Part shown: piece after piece, positions 54,903 to 64,000 of the stretch
How the letters are laid out: the number at the start of each line of letters is the position of its first letter
How positions within the stretch are numbered: position 1 is the stretch's first letter
Source of the DNA: Euclidia mi
Lineage: Eukaryota; Arthropoda; Insecta; Lepidoptera; Erebidae
Reading direction: 5' to 3'
DNA length: 64,000 nucleotides
Assembly (NCBI GenBank): GCA_944739405.2
Contig: OX123193.2
Coordinates: 20,759,516 to 20,823,515 of the forward strand
The notes under the pieces: model-generated
The model's input: only the letters and a program-made list of their open reading frames with translations
Database searches by the model: none
What the model was told of the DNA's origin: nothing
Position numbers and translations under genes: made by a program

Positions 54903-56502
54903 GATAATTTATACAGATAGTTATATTTATATTATTTATATATATGAATATAAATATATATAGTACTTATATATTTTTCGTATATATACCTTTTTATATT
55001 AGTTTATGTGTGTATTATTGGTATTTATATGTTTATTGAAATATTAGTAAGTATTTAAATATCATCAAAATATTTAATTAATATTATAATTGTTACTACT
55101 AAAGTTCGGAACGCACCTACAACTATCATCTCTGCATCACCTTAGGTTGACTGTAAGAGAATGCCTTTGGCATTAAGTCCACCTATGTACATATTTTATT
55201 TGTGCAAAAAGTAAATAAATAAAATAAATAAGAAGTCACCTTCTTACTTATAAATGATTGATTTTAGAAATTAAAAAGATATTAGATGTACTGGAGACAT
55301 ACCTAATAGTTTATGAATAATCAAAATTTTACCCGATGTACCTAAAAAGGTTTATGTTCAAAACACAATAATACAACATTCGTTACCGCTTGTGTGCGGA
55401 TTGCGGAGCGCCATATTAGCGCTGTCATCATTATTGTTCGCCGTGGCGGCATCTTAGCGCTCCAGGCGCTCTGACAAGCTAATGAATTTGAAATATAATA
55501 TAGGTACATAAAATGATTCGATTTTATGTTATTACTCTTTCAAAAATTGAAATCTGTGGCAACTATGTATTGTGAGAATAATTTATATAATTATATTATG
55601 CATAATCGATAATATATAAGTAACATAGTTAGTCATAAAAGACTCTTATGAAAATAATTTGTGTAAAAATGTTACATATTTCATAATCACTTGGCCATGG
55701 ATGAATTTCTATTTTATTACGACGCTCTCTTGTACAAATCCTTCGTAGAACATCATTTCTCTAATTGTCCATATTTTATTCTTCTAATTATATATTTATA
55801 AGCACAGAAACAATAACACATTAAACGCAACAAGAGTATAAACTTAGGTCCTAATTATATGTTCCCATAGTTACATGAAAAGCCTATTTGATTCAAAGTA
55901 TTCAGTCTATAACATAAAACATAAAATTACGAACTCAAATCGGCGTATTATGTTAACAAACATGTTTACGTAAAATTTCGTGCAGCGGAGACGCAAGCGA
56001 CATGACCTATCTCTCACAGGGCTCATAGCCGAATGATGAGGTCTGGGCGGGGCGTAAACTAGCAACTGACACTCAGTACACCGCTTATGCTAATAAGGTT
56101 TAAATTGCTGAAGCGTTTGATATTGATGGGATCAACCGAGCGTCAAAATCATAGACGTTTAGCAGATTTTATTTAATTTTGCAAAATATACACGTATAAT
56201 ATGAAAATAAATAGGGTAATTCTTTAGTTCATTAGATTTCCTACCATATTATAAAAAAAATATGACAGCTTACGATCAATATATTGCAAACAGTGAGACG
56301 AAAGATTATTTTCTGCCTCGATTTTGTGATTTTTTTACCGTGATTCTAATTTACGTACATGAAAAATTCTTTCAAAAGTCTTTTGTTCAGACTTTTGACT
56401 TTAAGCTCAAATTTTTGCTAGTTTGTAATATGTACCGTTATGGCTAGATGCGCGACGAAAAATTAGGTGTTTCACGGCTTCTGAGGTATAATAGCGCCTT
56501 AA

Positions 56503-58019
56503 CATCAATAGCTTTTATATCTTTTGGCTTTTCAACAATTTGCCAAGTATTATTTTTATTCAAACTATTTATTTCTGAATCCATTGCTCGTTGCCATTGT
56601 TCATGATCATGAAAGTTCATCGCCTCCTCGAATGTTTCGGGTATATTTGCATCAGTATAATTCACATATATGAAATGCGAAACCGGATAACCATATCTAG
56701 AGATAGGAGTTCTCTTTCTTTTTGATGTTGCTACTCTTAACTGCATGTCATTCACATCATTTAGATTATTATCATTTACAACATCTTTCATATCATTATT
56801 ACAAATCTGAGAATGAGATTTGTAATAATGATATGAAAGATAACAGCAAGCATAACAACAGCATCTACAAAATTTTTATCACTTTCATATTCAGTTTTAC
56901 ATTTTTCATTTGAGACATTCATAGATGGATCAATTTCTAAATCATTATTATTCTCTCTTTGATCATCAAGTTTTTCTAAGCACACTAATTCAGTACTTTC
57001 TTCTATTACCTGTACATGCCTAGCGTTAACAATTTTATTATTTAGTAGAACTCTGTAACTATTTTCATTATTACCCACTAAAATACCAAGTTGTGCTTTA
57101 TCATCCCATTTACTTTTTCTTAAAACTTCAGGAACTGAACTAACAAAAACCCTACTTCCATAAATTTTTAAATGCTCTATATTTGGTTTTACTCCGAAAA
57201 ATATCTCATAAGGAGTTTTATTTTCAACTGTATTTGCAATGGTTTGATTCTTTAAATACGCTGCTGTTTTAATTACTTCTGGCCAATACTTTCTATGGAT
57301 TTTAGCTTCTCTCATTAAACACCTACACCATTCAATTCATGAACATAGGGTGGACATGCTATACCCTTTTGCTTTTTAAAATTATGAATCTCCTTATTTA
57401 AATATTATTTCCCATTATCACACTGTAACTTCTTAACCCTTTTGTTAAATTAATTTTCTACTAGATTCACAAATTCTATAAAACAACTAGCAGTTTCAGC
57501 TTTACTTTTAATACAAAAGATTCTTGTGCACTTACTATAATCGTCAATAAATGTCAAAAAATATGTTTCTCCACCATAACCAGTTGTATTATGTGGACTA
57601 TTTGAATCAGTATGAATTAATTCTAAAATTTCAGTAGCCTTTTTTCTATTATTTTCAAAAGGTACATTAGCCATTTTACTTTTAATACAATTTGAATATT
57701 TCATCTCCATGCTCTCAATCTTATCTGGCAAACCATCTACTAATTTATCATTTATTAACTTGTTAAAATATTGAAAATTTACATGACCAAGTGCCCTATG
57801 CCATTTCTCTTTAAAAGTTAATTTTACAGAATATGCATACTTGTCATCTGTATATTTATTTGATACAAAACTTTTTAAATGATAAACATTGTTTATTTTA
57901 TGGGCAATAGCTATCAATTCCCTGGCCTGATTATAAATTTTTGCATTTTCATCTTTAGTCATTTTAGAATTTCTAGTTATCTTTGAAAAACTTAACAAAT
58001 TTTGCTTAATGCCTTTCAC
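56503..58019 (-). pseudogene. copia pol: pre-integrase, integrase, start of RT
   Basis: Pieces on the minus strand. 58019-57450: NLLSFSKITRN and WHRALGHVNFQYFNKLI (gag-pre-integrase, first zinc Cys lost), LELIHTDSNSP and TFIDDYSK (integrase core). 57315-56788: REAKIHRKYWPEVIKTAAYLKNQ, NKTPYEIFFGVKPN and the linker. 56791-56503: TFEEAMNFHDHEQWQRAMDSE and TWQIVEKPKDIKAIDV, the entry to RT, cut by the TTAA transposon. A 25-bp snap-back (56784-56808 with 56816-56840) breaks the linker. The protease and most of the RT are absent. Confidence 0.88.
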
Positions 58020-58054
58020 AAAATAAACATTTTACATTATAATTATATTTTACA

Positions 58055-58237
58055 TTATAATAGTTTTTCTAGAATATTCATCTTAGTAATGGCGGCCTCG
58101 ACACATTCCTTATATTCCAATAAGGTTAACAACCTTAATTTCCAACTAGAATAATTAGCACCATCAAAAATAGGTAGTTTTATATCTTCTATTGTTGATT
58201 GTTTAGCCATTATGGCGTTAATTATGAATAAATTCAT
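58055..58237 (-). pseudogene. gag: copia gag, N-terminal fragment
   Basis: MAKQSTIEDIKLPIFDGANY (ATG at about 58210) is the typical copia gag start, followed by WKLRLLTLLEYKECVEAA. It breaks off after ~50 residues. The next copia sequence is already the pre-integrase region, so the rest of gag with its zinc knuckle and the protease has been deleted. Confidence 0.85.
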
Positions 58238-58350
58238 ATTATTTTATCTTGAGAAAAAATTTCCTTGCCGTGTGACTTTTATCTCAAACGTATTTTCACA
58301 CTGAGTTTTTACAATTTACGTATCACATTATGTTTTCACTTATTAACTAC

Positions 58351-58362
58351 GCTCTGCTACCA
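58351..58362 (-). other. copia primer binding site
   Basis: Element-strand TGGTAGCAGAGC directly next to the LTR end (TTATTTAACA). Drosophila copia uses a very similar site that pairs with an internal part of initiator tRNA-Met. Confidence 0.8.
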
Positions 58363-58367
58363 TGTTA

Positions 58368-60066
58368 AATAATAGATAGATAGATAGATAATTCTTTATT
58401 GTGCAAATGTTGGTACAAATTCGGTGTAAATTACAAGTGTACTACATACATATCAAATGCACAAGGGCGGCCTTATCGCAAAGTGCGATCTCTTCCAGGC
58501 AACCTTAGGATGGACAGACTGAAAAAACAGAAAGCTTTGATGTGTAGTGAATAAGTATCTGATTACTATACATTGGTTTCATTTATTATACATACAAACG
58601 CAGGCATATATACAATAGATATGATAGGTGCTAAACATATTATAAATAATTAAACACATAATATGATACATACATATATAAACATATATATATAATATTA
58701 TACATAAATATAATACATATACATAAATATAATGCATATACATAGGTACATATAATAATATGAACACAAAATACAGTGACAAAATTAGTTTACAATGACA
58801 AATAATGTTTCTTTAGTGCATTTTTAAAAATGTTCAATGATTTAGCTTGCCTAATTTCGACCGGCAGCGCATTCCACAAACGGACAGCTTGAACAGCGAA
58901 GGATTTATCGTAGAAGTTTGTGGAATGTGTTGGCATCTGCAGTCTCAGATCCACCGACGACCTCAAGGTCCTTAAATGTGTGTCATGAAGGAACTTAAAA
59001 CGTTATTTGAGATATGTGGGTGTATTAGGATTAAACAACACGTTGTACAGTAACATAAGAATATGAGTATTCCGGCGAAGTCGAATTGGGAGCCACTTGA
59101 GCCTGGATCGAAATTCAGATACATGACCATATTTGCGTAAACCAAAAATGAATCTAATACAGAAGTTTTGGAGACGCTCAAGTTTAGCAAGTTGGTCCTC
59201 ATTAAGATCAAGATAGCTGACATCAGCATAATCGAGTATTGGGAGAAGCAAGGATTGTGCAAGCGCAATCTTGGTGTTGGTGGGAAGAAAGTTCCTCAGC
59301 CTACGTAATGACCCAGCTGAAACAAACAATTTACGGCTGGTCTCTTGTAATTGATTGCCCCATGAAAAAGTTTTGTCCAGATAAATACCAAGGTTTCTCA
59401 CGCTAGCTGAAATTGCTAAGATGTTACCATCGAACTCAATCTGCGGCAGCTGTGGCCAATTTATCTTGGAAATTATCCTAGAACTGCCAATTAGAATGAC
59501 CTGTGTTTTTGTCGGATTCACCTTGAGGCCATAATTTTTACTCCACGCACAGATACGCGCCAAATCTAAGTTTATATTAGAAAACGCCGTTGGAATTGAC
59601 TCGAGTGGTGCTTGTGAATAGATCTGCAAATCATCTGCATAAAGGTCGTAAGATGAAAGTAACTGTTTGGAGATAGAATTTATGAAAATTGCGAAAAGTA
59701 ACGGAGATAGCACGCCACCCTGCGGTACCCCGACAGTTGTATTACACCACGAGGAGTACGACTCATCGACACGTATACGCTGTCGGCGTCCAAACAGATA
59801 ACTATGAAACCAGTCAATTACCGTTGGAGATATGTTAATAGAGCGGAGTATGGCAAGCAGGATGTGGAAGTCCACGGTATTAAATGCTACTACTAAAATC
59901 AAGCAAGGACAACAGCGTGAGTTTTCCACCATCCATGCCCAGCCTTATCTCATCAGTGATATGAACCAATGCTGTGGTAGTACTATGACCAGGACGAAAA
60001 CCGGATTGGAAAGGATTCAGGAGAGCATTCTTGGAGAGGAAAGTACAGAGTTGCGTATATAATAAT
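58368..60066 (-). mobile_element. 5'-truncated LINE inside copia LTR
   Basis: AATAAT target duplication (58368-58373, 60061-60066). 3' end on the minus strand: GGAAGAGATCGCACTTTGCG, then AATAAAGAATTATC and GATA/TATC repeats (58374-58392). The 5' end is truncated within RT. Confidence 0.9.
59003..60060 (-). pseudogene. LINE reverse transcriptase, C-terminal two-thirds
   Basis: Starts at FLSKNALLNPFQSGFRPGHS (60045 downward). After one frame change near 59905 it is open to 59003: VAFNTVD, DWFHSYLFGRRQ, TTVGVPQGGVLSPLLFA, catalytic YADD (~59640), LKVNPTKTQ, SVRNLGIYLDKTFSW and LKWLPIRLRRN. Downstream of 59003 the frame changes. Closest relative in this window is ORF2 at 51972-54902. It lacks the endonuclease because of 5' truncation. 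Confidence 0.88.
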
Positions 60067-60135
60067 GTTCATTATAAAATAAAATATGCGGATACTTTAT
60101 TAATACATTTTATTATAATATTTTAATGCGACACG

Positions 60136-60367
60136 AGTTAGGTTGTGGGCGGAGGCCGAAGGGTTTTTAAAAAGAAAACACTAGGTGTGTTCGGCTTGAA
60201 GAGCAGACTAAGACTGGTTTATTTATTAATAAAAAGCTTACAGCTAAATTATAATAACAAAGGATGTCTTATATTACAGATAGCGGTCTTACTGAGAACC
60301 GCTTCCAATAACTCTTATCTTAATAACAAAGGGCCGTTATGTACGGACTGGTTATGTCTATATAACT
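60136..60367 (-). repeat. Errantivirus-2 3' LTR (232 bp)
   Basis: Plus strand AGTTAGGTTGTGGGCGG to GTCTATATAACT. The partner LTR is not in the window, so the right boundary rests on the PPT (element-strand AAGGGGGGAGG, 60368-60378) and the left on the end of copia LTR homology. Confidence 0.8.
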
Positions 60368-62053
60368 CCTCCCCCCTTAAGATGGAGGCGCACCGTAGGC
60401 TGCGACTGAAGCTGAAGATTTTCAGGTTCTGGTTGCTTGACTGCGAGTTGCGCCGATCTAGGTTTCCACCAATATTTGTAGATTGCTGTACCGGCGCCAG
60501 CTAGGAAGGCTATGATGTAAAGTGTAATGGATGGCCAACTGGGTGTATTAGAGATGACCGCTGCGTTTTCCTCGGGGAACTGGATATTTTCCGCTTGATG
60601 TAGGGCGTTTTTCAGGTTGTCTAATTCTATGTTTTCCAGATTGATCTTTATAGGTACGACTTTTAGGGTGTGATGAGCTCGTGGTAGTGGTATTGTTTCT
60701 TTGATATTGACGTATTTCTGATGCGTTTCTAGGGTTTTGTCTAGTACTTTGATTTTGCAGTTGCTGTTCGTGGTTATGAGGAAAACTCCTTGGCTTCGTT
60801 GATATTGAACGTCGTTTCCGCAGATGGTTTTGATGACTTCTTCTTGTTTTATAACTACGATCCAACTGTTGTCTTGTATTTGTCGTACTAGGTGGTCCTG
60901 GTAGGTTGCTGTTGCGTATGTGCAGTTATGTGGTTCCTGATGCTGTATGAGTTGTGCTATGCAGTCTGTGGAGTGCAGCAGGGTTTGCCATTCGAGATGT
61001 CTGCAGATGACCTCGTCTTCAGCTATCTTGATGCAGGGCTCATGGGGGTATGCAAACTCGTCATTTCCCAAGACAAGGTAAGGATTTTTGGTAATAAGGA
61101 TTGTGTTGTTGTTGTTAGGGATAGAATATAGGTGTAATAGGTTATAGGGTTGCTCTGCGACTATTGGTATTTCCAGTATGAAATTAATTGTCTCATTAGT
61201 ACTATATGCTTTTACTGTTATAGCTTTTTCCCACAAGTGGATGTTTTTAATGTTTGGGGCGAAAGCTAATTGACCTTCTATTTCATTTTGTATTTGGTTT
61301 AACTCATCGACTAGATAAGCTGGGTCGATTATACTAGGGTGCATCCTTTCAAGGTGTGAAAATGTTAATGCGTTTTCCAATGTTTCTAACCTGTCGTAAA
61401 GCTGCTGAAGCGAACTCTTAATGTTATTAAATATGCTTGATGTGAGGAAGTTTGTTTCTAATTCAGTTTCTTTATATGAATATCTGTCTATGGCTCTGTA
61501 TATTTCCATTTGATTATTTTTAATGTGGCTTAAGCTTGTTTCATACTCGTGCATGAATTCTTGCATAATGCTTATTGTCTTTTTCTGATTGACGTTGTTG
61601 CTATTTAATGACGATTGAATGTTTTTAATCTCATTTTCAAACTTGATTGCATCGTTTTGATCGAGGTTACCGGTGATTGATTTTATAACTGAACCTAATC
61701 CGTTTATTAAGCCACGCCTTTGTCTGTAACTAGACTTATAACCTATGGTTTCTAAACCTAAATATACTAATCTACTTTCTATCGTATCGATAAGATACTC
61801 TATTTGCTTAATACTAACGCTATTTTCTAGGGTGCTATTTTGTTTTAATTTTAGAGTGAAATAGTTACTACATATGTCTACGTAAATGTCTTTGAATAAA
61901 GTTGTATTATATATTACGGCTAGGTGATAGGTGTCTATTTGGCTTTGTGCTTTAGCTTCTGTTAATACTAATATTCCATTATGGTTGTCTATTGGCTGTA
62001 TGATTGCTGTGGCTGCGGTGAGCCGGAGCACTGCGACGAGGGCGATGGCGTAC
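60358..62053 (-). CDS. env: Errantivirus-2 env (F-like fusion protein), intact
   Basis: At least 557 codons, open from a splice-acceptor CAG (62056-62054) to TAG at 60360-60358. The first residues after the acceptor (YAIALVAVL, then LTAATAII) form a hydrophobic signal-peptide-like stretch. No in-frame ATG is near, so the start is probably supplied by splicing. A furin-type RQRR is followed by GLINGLGSVIKSITG (fusion-peptide-like), a helical domain, and a C-terminal anchor (LYIIAFLAGAGTAIY) with a ~40-residue tail. The stop lies 10 bases inside the 3' LTR, so the PPT is translated. Similar in plan to the env at 6447-8333. Confidence 0.9.
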
Positions 62054-64000
62054 CTGAAACATTTTCAGGACGCCTTAGTAACCGGAAGTGGACTCTAATT
62101 GATTTGGCGTTAACGTGTTTTCCTATGATTTCAGCTATTTGTTCGGGGTGTATTCTTATTATTGTATACGGACCTAGGTATTTAGGTTCGAGCTTATTGC
62201 TTCTGGCTGTTTTTGCTACTTGCTTGTAAACTATGTCGCCTACTTTGAACTGTGCTGTTTCTGTGTTTTTATTTGCTCTATCTATTGCATGTTGCTTTTC
62301 GCTTGATAATTTGCTGTTAATGAGCTTCTGTGTGCTTTCCATTGTTTGCTTATGCTTTAAAACGTACTCTTGATAAAATTCTTGAGGGCAATGTAATTCT
62401 AATGGGTTTCTACTATCAGTGTGACCGTATAATAATTCAAAGGGCGTAAAGCCGGTTGCCGAATGAATGGTATTATTGTAAGCTATGACGGCGTATTTCA
62501 TGAGGTTAATGGGTTCATCTTTATCGGTTATTCTTTGTATTCTTATCATTTCGGCTAGAGTAGAGTGTAACCTTTCTATCGGTGAATTTGAATTGGGGTT
62601 GTATGGTGTAGTGAAATGAATGTGTATATTGTGCATTGCGCATATCTCGGTAATTACCTCGTTATCGAATTTAGTGTCGGAGTCCGTTGTTATCTTTTTC
62701 GGTACTCCTATTACTGAGAATATACTGAGTAATGCTTCGGCGATATGTATGCTGGTTGAAGCGGATAATGGGATTGCCTGTGCATATTTTGTGAAATTAT
62801 CTATGATAGTTAAAAAGGTTGTGCCGCCACTGCTGTATAGGTCCATGAACATATGTTCCATTGGCTTGTGTGGTGTATCTGTTAATGATAGGGGTAATTT
62901 TAAAGGGTTGCGTTCATACTTGCTTTTTAGGCATTTTTCGCATTTATTGATGAATTTTTGTATAGATGATAACATGTTTGGCCAGTGATAGTTTCGGTGT
63001 ATGTGTTTATATGTTTCCTGAATACCTCTGTGTATGGTTTTTCCCTCGTGATATTTCCTTATTAAATCTAGTTGTTCGGAAATATTTTCTATGAGTGTTA
63101 CTCTGTTCATGCATCTAATTAATTTGGGTCCGCGATTACTGAATGTACTTTTGTATACTTCGCAAAATAATGGGTAGTATTCTTCGTGATGGAAAAAACA
63201 ATGGAAAACTCTATCCGGAATTGTATGTTCTTTTAGGAATTGAATTATTTGGTCTTTAGTGTTATTGATGGGTATCCAAACGTCTTTAATTATTGTTTTA
63301 CCTTTTGACCTATCATCTACTCTGTAAGTGTCGCCAGGTGTTTTTCTGATGTGAAACTGTTTTAATTGTCTGTCAATTGCGTCGTCTATTTCGGGTATTT
63401 TGTTGGTAATGGGTTCCGTATTCTGTTCGGATTGTGATATTTGTGGGATGTTTTCCTGTGATGAGTTTTTCTGTGACTGATTTACGGTGTCGGGGGTGAT
63501 AGGCATGTCTAATAGTGTCCTAATGTCTATGTTGTCTAAGTCAATGTCAACGTTTGATGTACTAGGCTGGGGATCGCTCGTGCTGGGGTCAGTTGTTACT
63601 GTATTATGATTTAGGGTCTGTATTCTCGATAAAGCGTCTGCGTTAGTGTTGGTTTTACCTTTTTTGTACTGTACATCGTAATTATATTCTGCTAATCTCA
63701 AGCGCCAGCGTGTGAGTTTAGAATTTGGGTCTTTCATAGACATAATCCAAGTAAGTGGTCTGTGATCTGTGTAAATGGTGAATCGTTTGCCATAAAGGTA
63801 GGGGCGAAAATATTTAATAGCCCATACAATGCCTAATAATTCTTTTTCTACTGTGGAGTATCGTTGTTCTGTGTCGGATAGCGTACGTGAAGCGTATGCC
63901 ACTGGTTTATCTGAGCCTAATTCGCCTTGTGATAGTACCGCGCCAAGGGCTACGTCCGATGCGTCAGTAGTGAGAATAAATGGTTTTTCGAAGTCTGGAT
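61989..64000 (-). CDS. pol: Errantivirus-2 pol: RNase H and integrase, partial
   Basis: Open from the right edge: FILTTDASDVALGAVLSQG (end of RT/start of RNase H), VEKELLGIVWAIKYFRPYLYG, then an acidic S/Q-rich linker. Integrase zinc site HRGIQETYKHIHRNYHWPNM with CEKCLKS; core residues D in FMDLYSSGG, D in TTDSDTKFD and E in PIERLHST; and a C-terminal KVGDIVYKQV...YLGPYTII module. The stop at 61989 overlaps the env exon by about 65 bases in a different frame. Start, protease and most of the RT lie outside the window. Confidence 0.93.
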   Translation of the reverse strand, partial: PDFEKPFILTTDASDVALGAVLSQGELGSDKPVAYASRTLSDTEQRYSTVEKELLGIVWAIKYFRPYLYGKRFTIYTDHRPLTWIMSMKDPNSKLTRWRLRLAEYNYDVQYKKGKTNTNADALSRIQTLNHNTVTTDPSTSDPQPSTSNVDIDLDNIDIRTLLDMPITPDTVNQSQKNSSQENIPQISQSEQNTEPITNKIPEIDDAIDRQLKQFHIRKTPGDTYRVDDRSKGKTIIKDVWIPINNTKDQIIQFLKEHTIPDRVFHCFFHHEEYYPLFCEVYKSTFSNRGPKLIRCMNRVTLIENISEQLDLIRKYHEGKTIHRGIQETYKHIHRNYHWPNMLSSIQKFINKCEKCLKSKYERNPLKLPLSLTDTPHKPMEHMFMDLYSSGGTTFLTIIDNFTKYAQAIPLSASTSIHIAEALLSIFSVIGVPKKITTDSDTKFDNEVITEICAMHNIHIHFTTPYNPNSNSPIERLHSTLAEMIRIQRITDKDEPINLMKYAVIAYNNTIHSATGFTPFELLYGHTDSRNPLELHCPQEFYQEYVLKHKQTMESTQKLINSKLSSEKQHAIDRANKNTETAQFKVGDIVYKQVAKTARSNKLEPKYLGPYTIIRIHPEQIAEIIGKHVNAKSIRVHFRLLRRPENVSGTPSPSSQCSGSPQPQQSYSQ

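Larger units (their letters stand above)
50691..55237 (+). mobile_element. Full-length LINE nested in TTAA transposon copy 2
   Basis: Target duplication AGAAGTC (50691-50697, 55231-55237) bounds a 4533-base plus-strand LINE. The uninterrupted sequence is present in transposon copy 1 (near 25112-25125). It has ORF1, a broken ORF2, a 3' UTR, and an AAATAA-type tail (55213-55230). RT similarity (GVPQGG) groups it with the LINE at 58374-60060, not with the CR1-like ones here. Confidence 0.93.
48068..56502 (-). mobile_element. TTAA-targeting DNA transposon with YqaJ remnant, copy 2
   Basis: TTAA at 48068-48071 and 56499-56502; termini GGCGCTGT on the left and GGCGCTAT on the right. Colinear with copy 1 (23859-27737) in the opposite orientation, apart from a LINE at 50698-55230. 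It is inserted in the copia pol gene. The YqaJ pseudogene is at 49712-50460 on the minus strand. Confidence 0.9.
42437..60135 (-). mobile_element. copia LTR retrotransposon, repeatedly interrupted
   Basis: Minus-strand copia: 3' LTR and PPT at 42437-42600, pol remnants at 48040-48071 and 56499-58019, gag start at 58055-58237, PBS 58351-58362, and a 5' LTR split at 58363-58373 and 60061-60135. Insertions: a CR1-like LINE, another LINE 3' fragment, a SINE, a TTAA transposon with its own LINE, a LINE in the 5' LTR, and an errantivirus in the same LTR. The reverse transcriptase region is largely gone. Target AGTAC (42432-42436). The outer part of the 5' LTR lies beyond the right edge. Confidence 0.85.
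58363..60135 (-). repeat. copia 5' LTR, split by a LINE and cut by an errantivirus
   Basis: TGTTAAATAAT (58363-58373), then a LINE, then AATAATGTTCATT... (60061-60135). Joined, this matches the start of the 3' LTR (42437 on) for about 85 bases up to TGCGACA, where the second errantivirus begins. The remaining ~65 bases should lie beyond 64000. Confidence 0.85.
60136..64000 (-). mobile_element. Second errantivirus, 5' part outside window
   Basis: Minus-strand gypsy-type element with 3' LTR (60136-60367), PPT, env and most of pol, open at the right edge. It is inserted in the copia 5' LTR after GCGACACG. LTR termini AGTTA...TAACT differ from the first errantivirus (TGTTA...TAACA), so it is a separate family. 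No lesion is seen in the visible coding part. Confidence 0.92.

Overview
This window looks like intergenic or heterochromatin-like DNA from a moth or butterfly. It is AT-rich and almost wholly built of transposable elements (TEs). The lepidopteran signs are TED-like errantiviruses that carry a baculovirus F-like envelope gene, RTE-type LINEs with TATG and TGATGA tails paired with tRNA-derived SINEs, a Helitron with a PIF1 helicase, BEL/Pao and copia elements, and CR1/Jockey-type LINEs with a PHD-finger ORF1. No host gene is securely identified; one stretch (36657-36840) could be an exon. No rRNA, functional tRNA or CRISPR is visible.

Layout. 1-3700: CR1/Jockey-like LINE on the minus strand, cut by the window edge. 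4365-5294: 3' end of an RTE-like LINE, then a SINE with the same 3' end. 5756-14858: complete errantivirus on the minus strand with two almost identical LTRs and a GTTC target duplication; gag, pol and env are present but pol and env each contain a frame break. 15128-18379: degenerate Helitron with nested SINEs. 20215-20996: RTE remnant. 22048-34688 and 38957-42436: two direct copies of one ancestral segment. Copy A was later hit by a SINE (22453-22851), a TTAA-targeting DNA transposon with a YqaJ-type exonuclease remnant (23859-27737) and a rearranged BEL element (28128-33061). Copy B keeps the empty sites for all three, and copy A keeps the empty site for the copia element that hit copy B.

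42437 to the right edge is one copia element (minus strand) broken up by later insertions: an intact two-ORF CR1-like LINE, a SINE, a second, inverted copy of the YqaJ/TTAA transposon that itself carries a 4.5 kb LINE, a LINE inside the copia 5' LTR, and a second errantivirus (60136 to the edge) inserted further into that same LTR. The target duplications and empty sites let the order of events be read directly.

The genes cooperate only within each element: gag/pol/env for the errantiviruses, ORF1/ORF2 for the LINEs, and LINE machinery for the SINEs that copy LINE 3' ends. The most distinctive points are the nest itself, the YqaJ/TTAA transposon with exact empty sites, the BEL element whose LTR contains its own target DNA, paired LINE/SINE tails, and several short snap-back inverted duplications inside TE genes.
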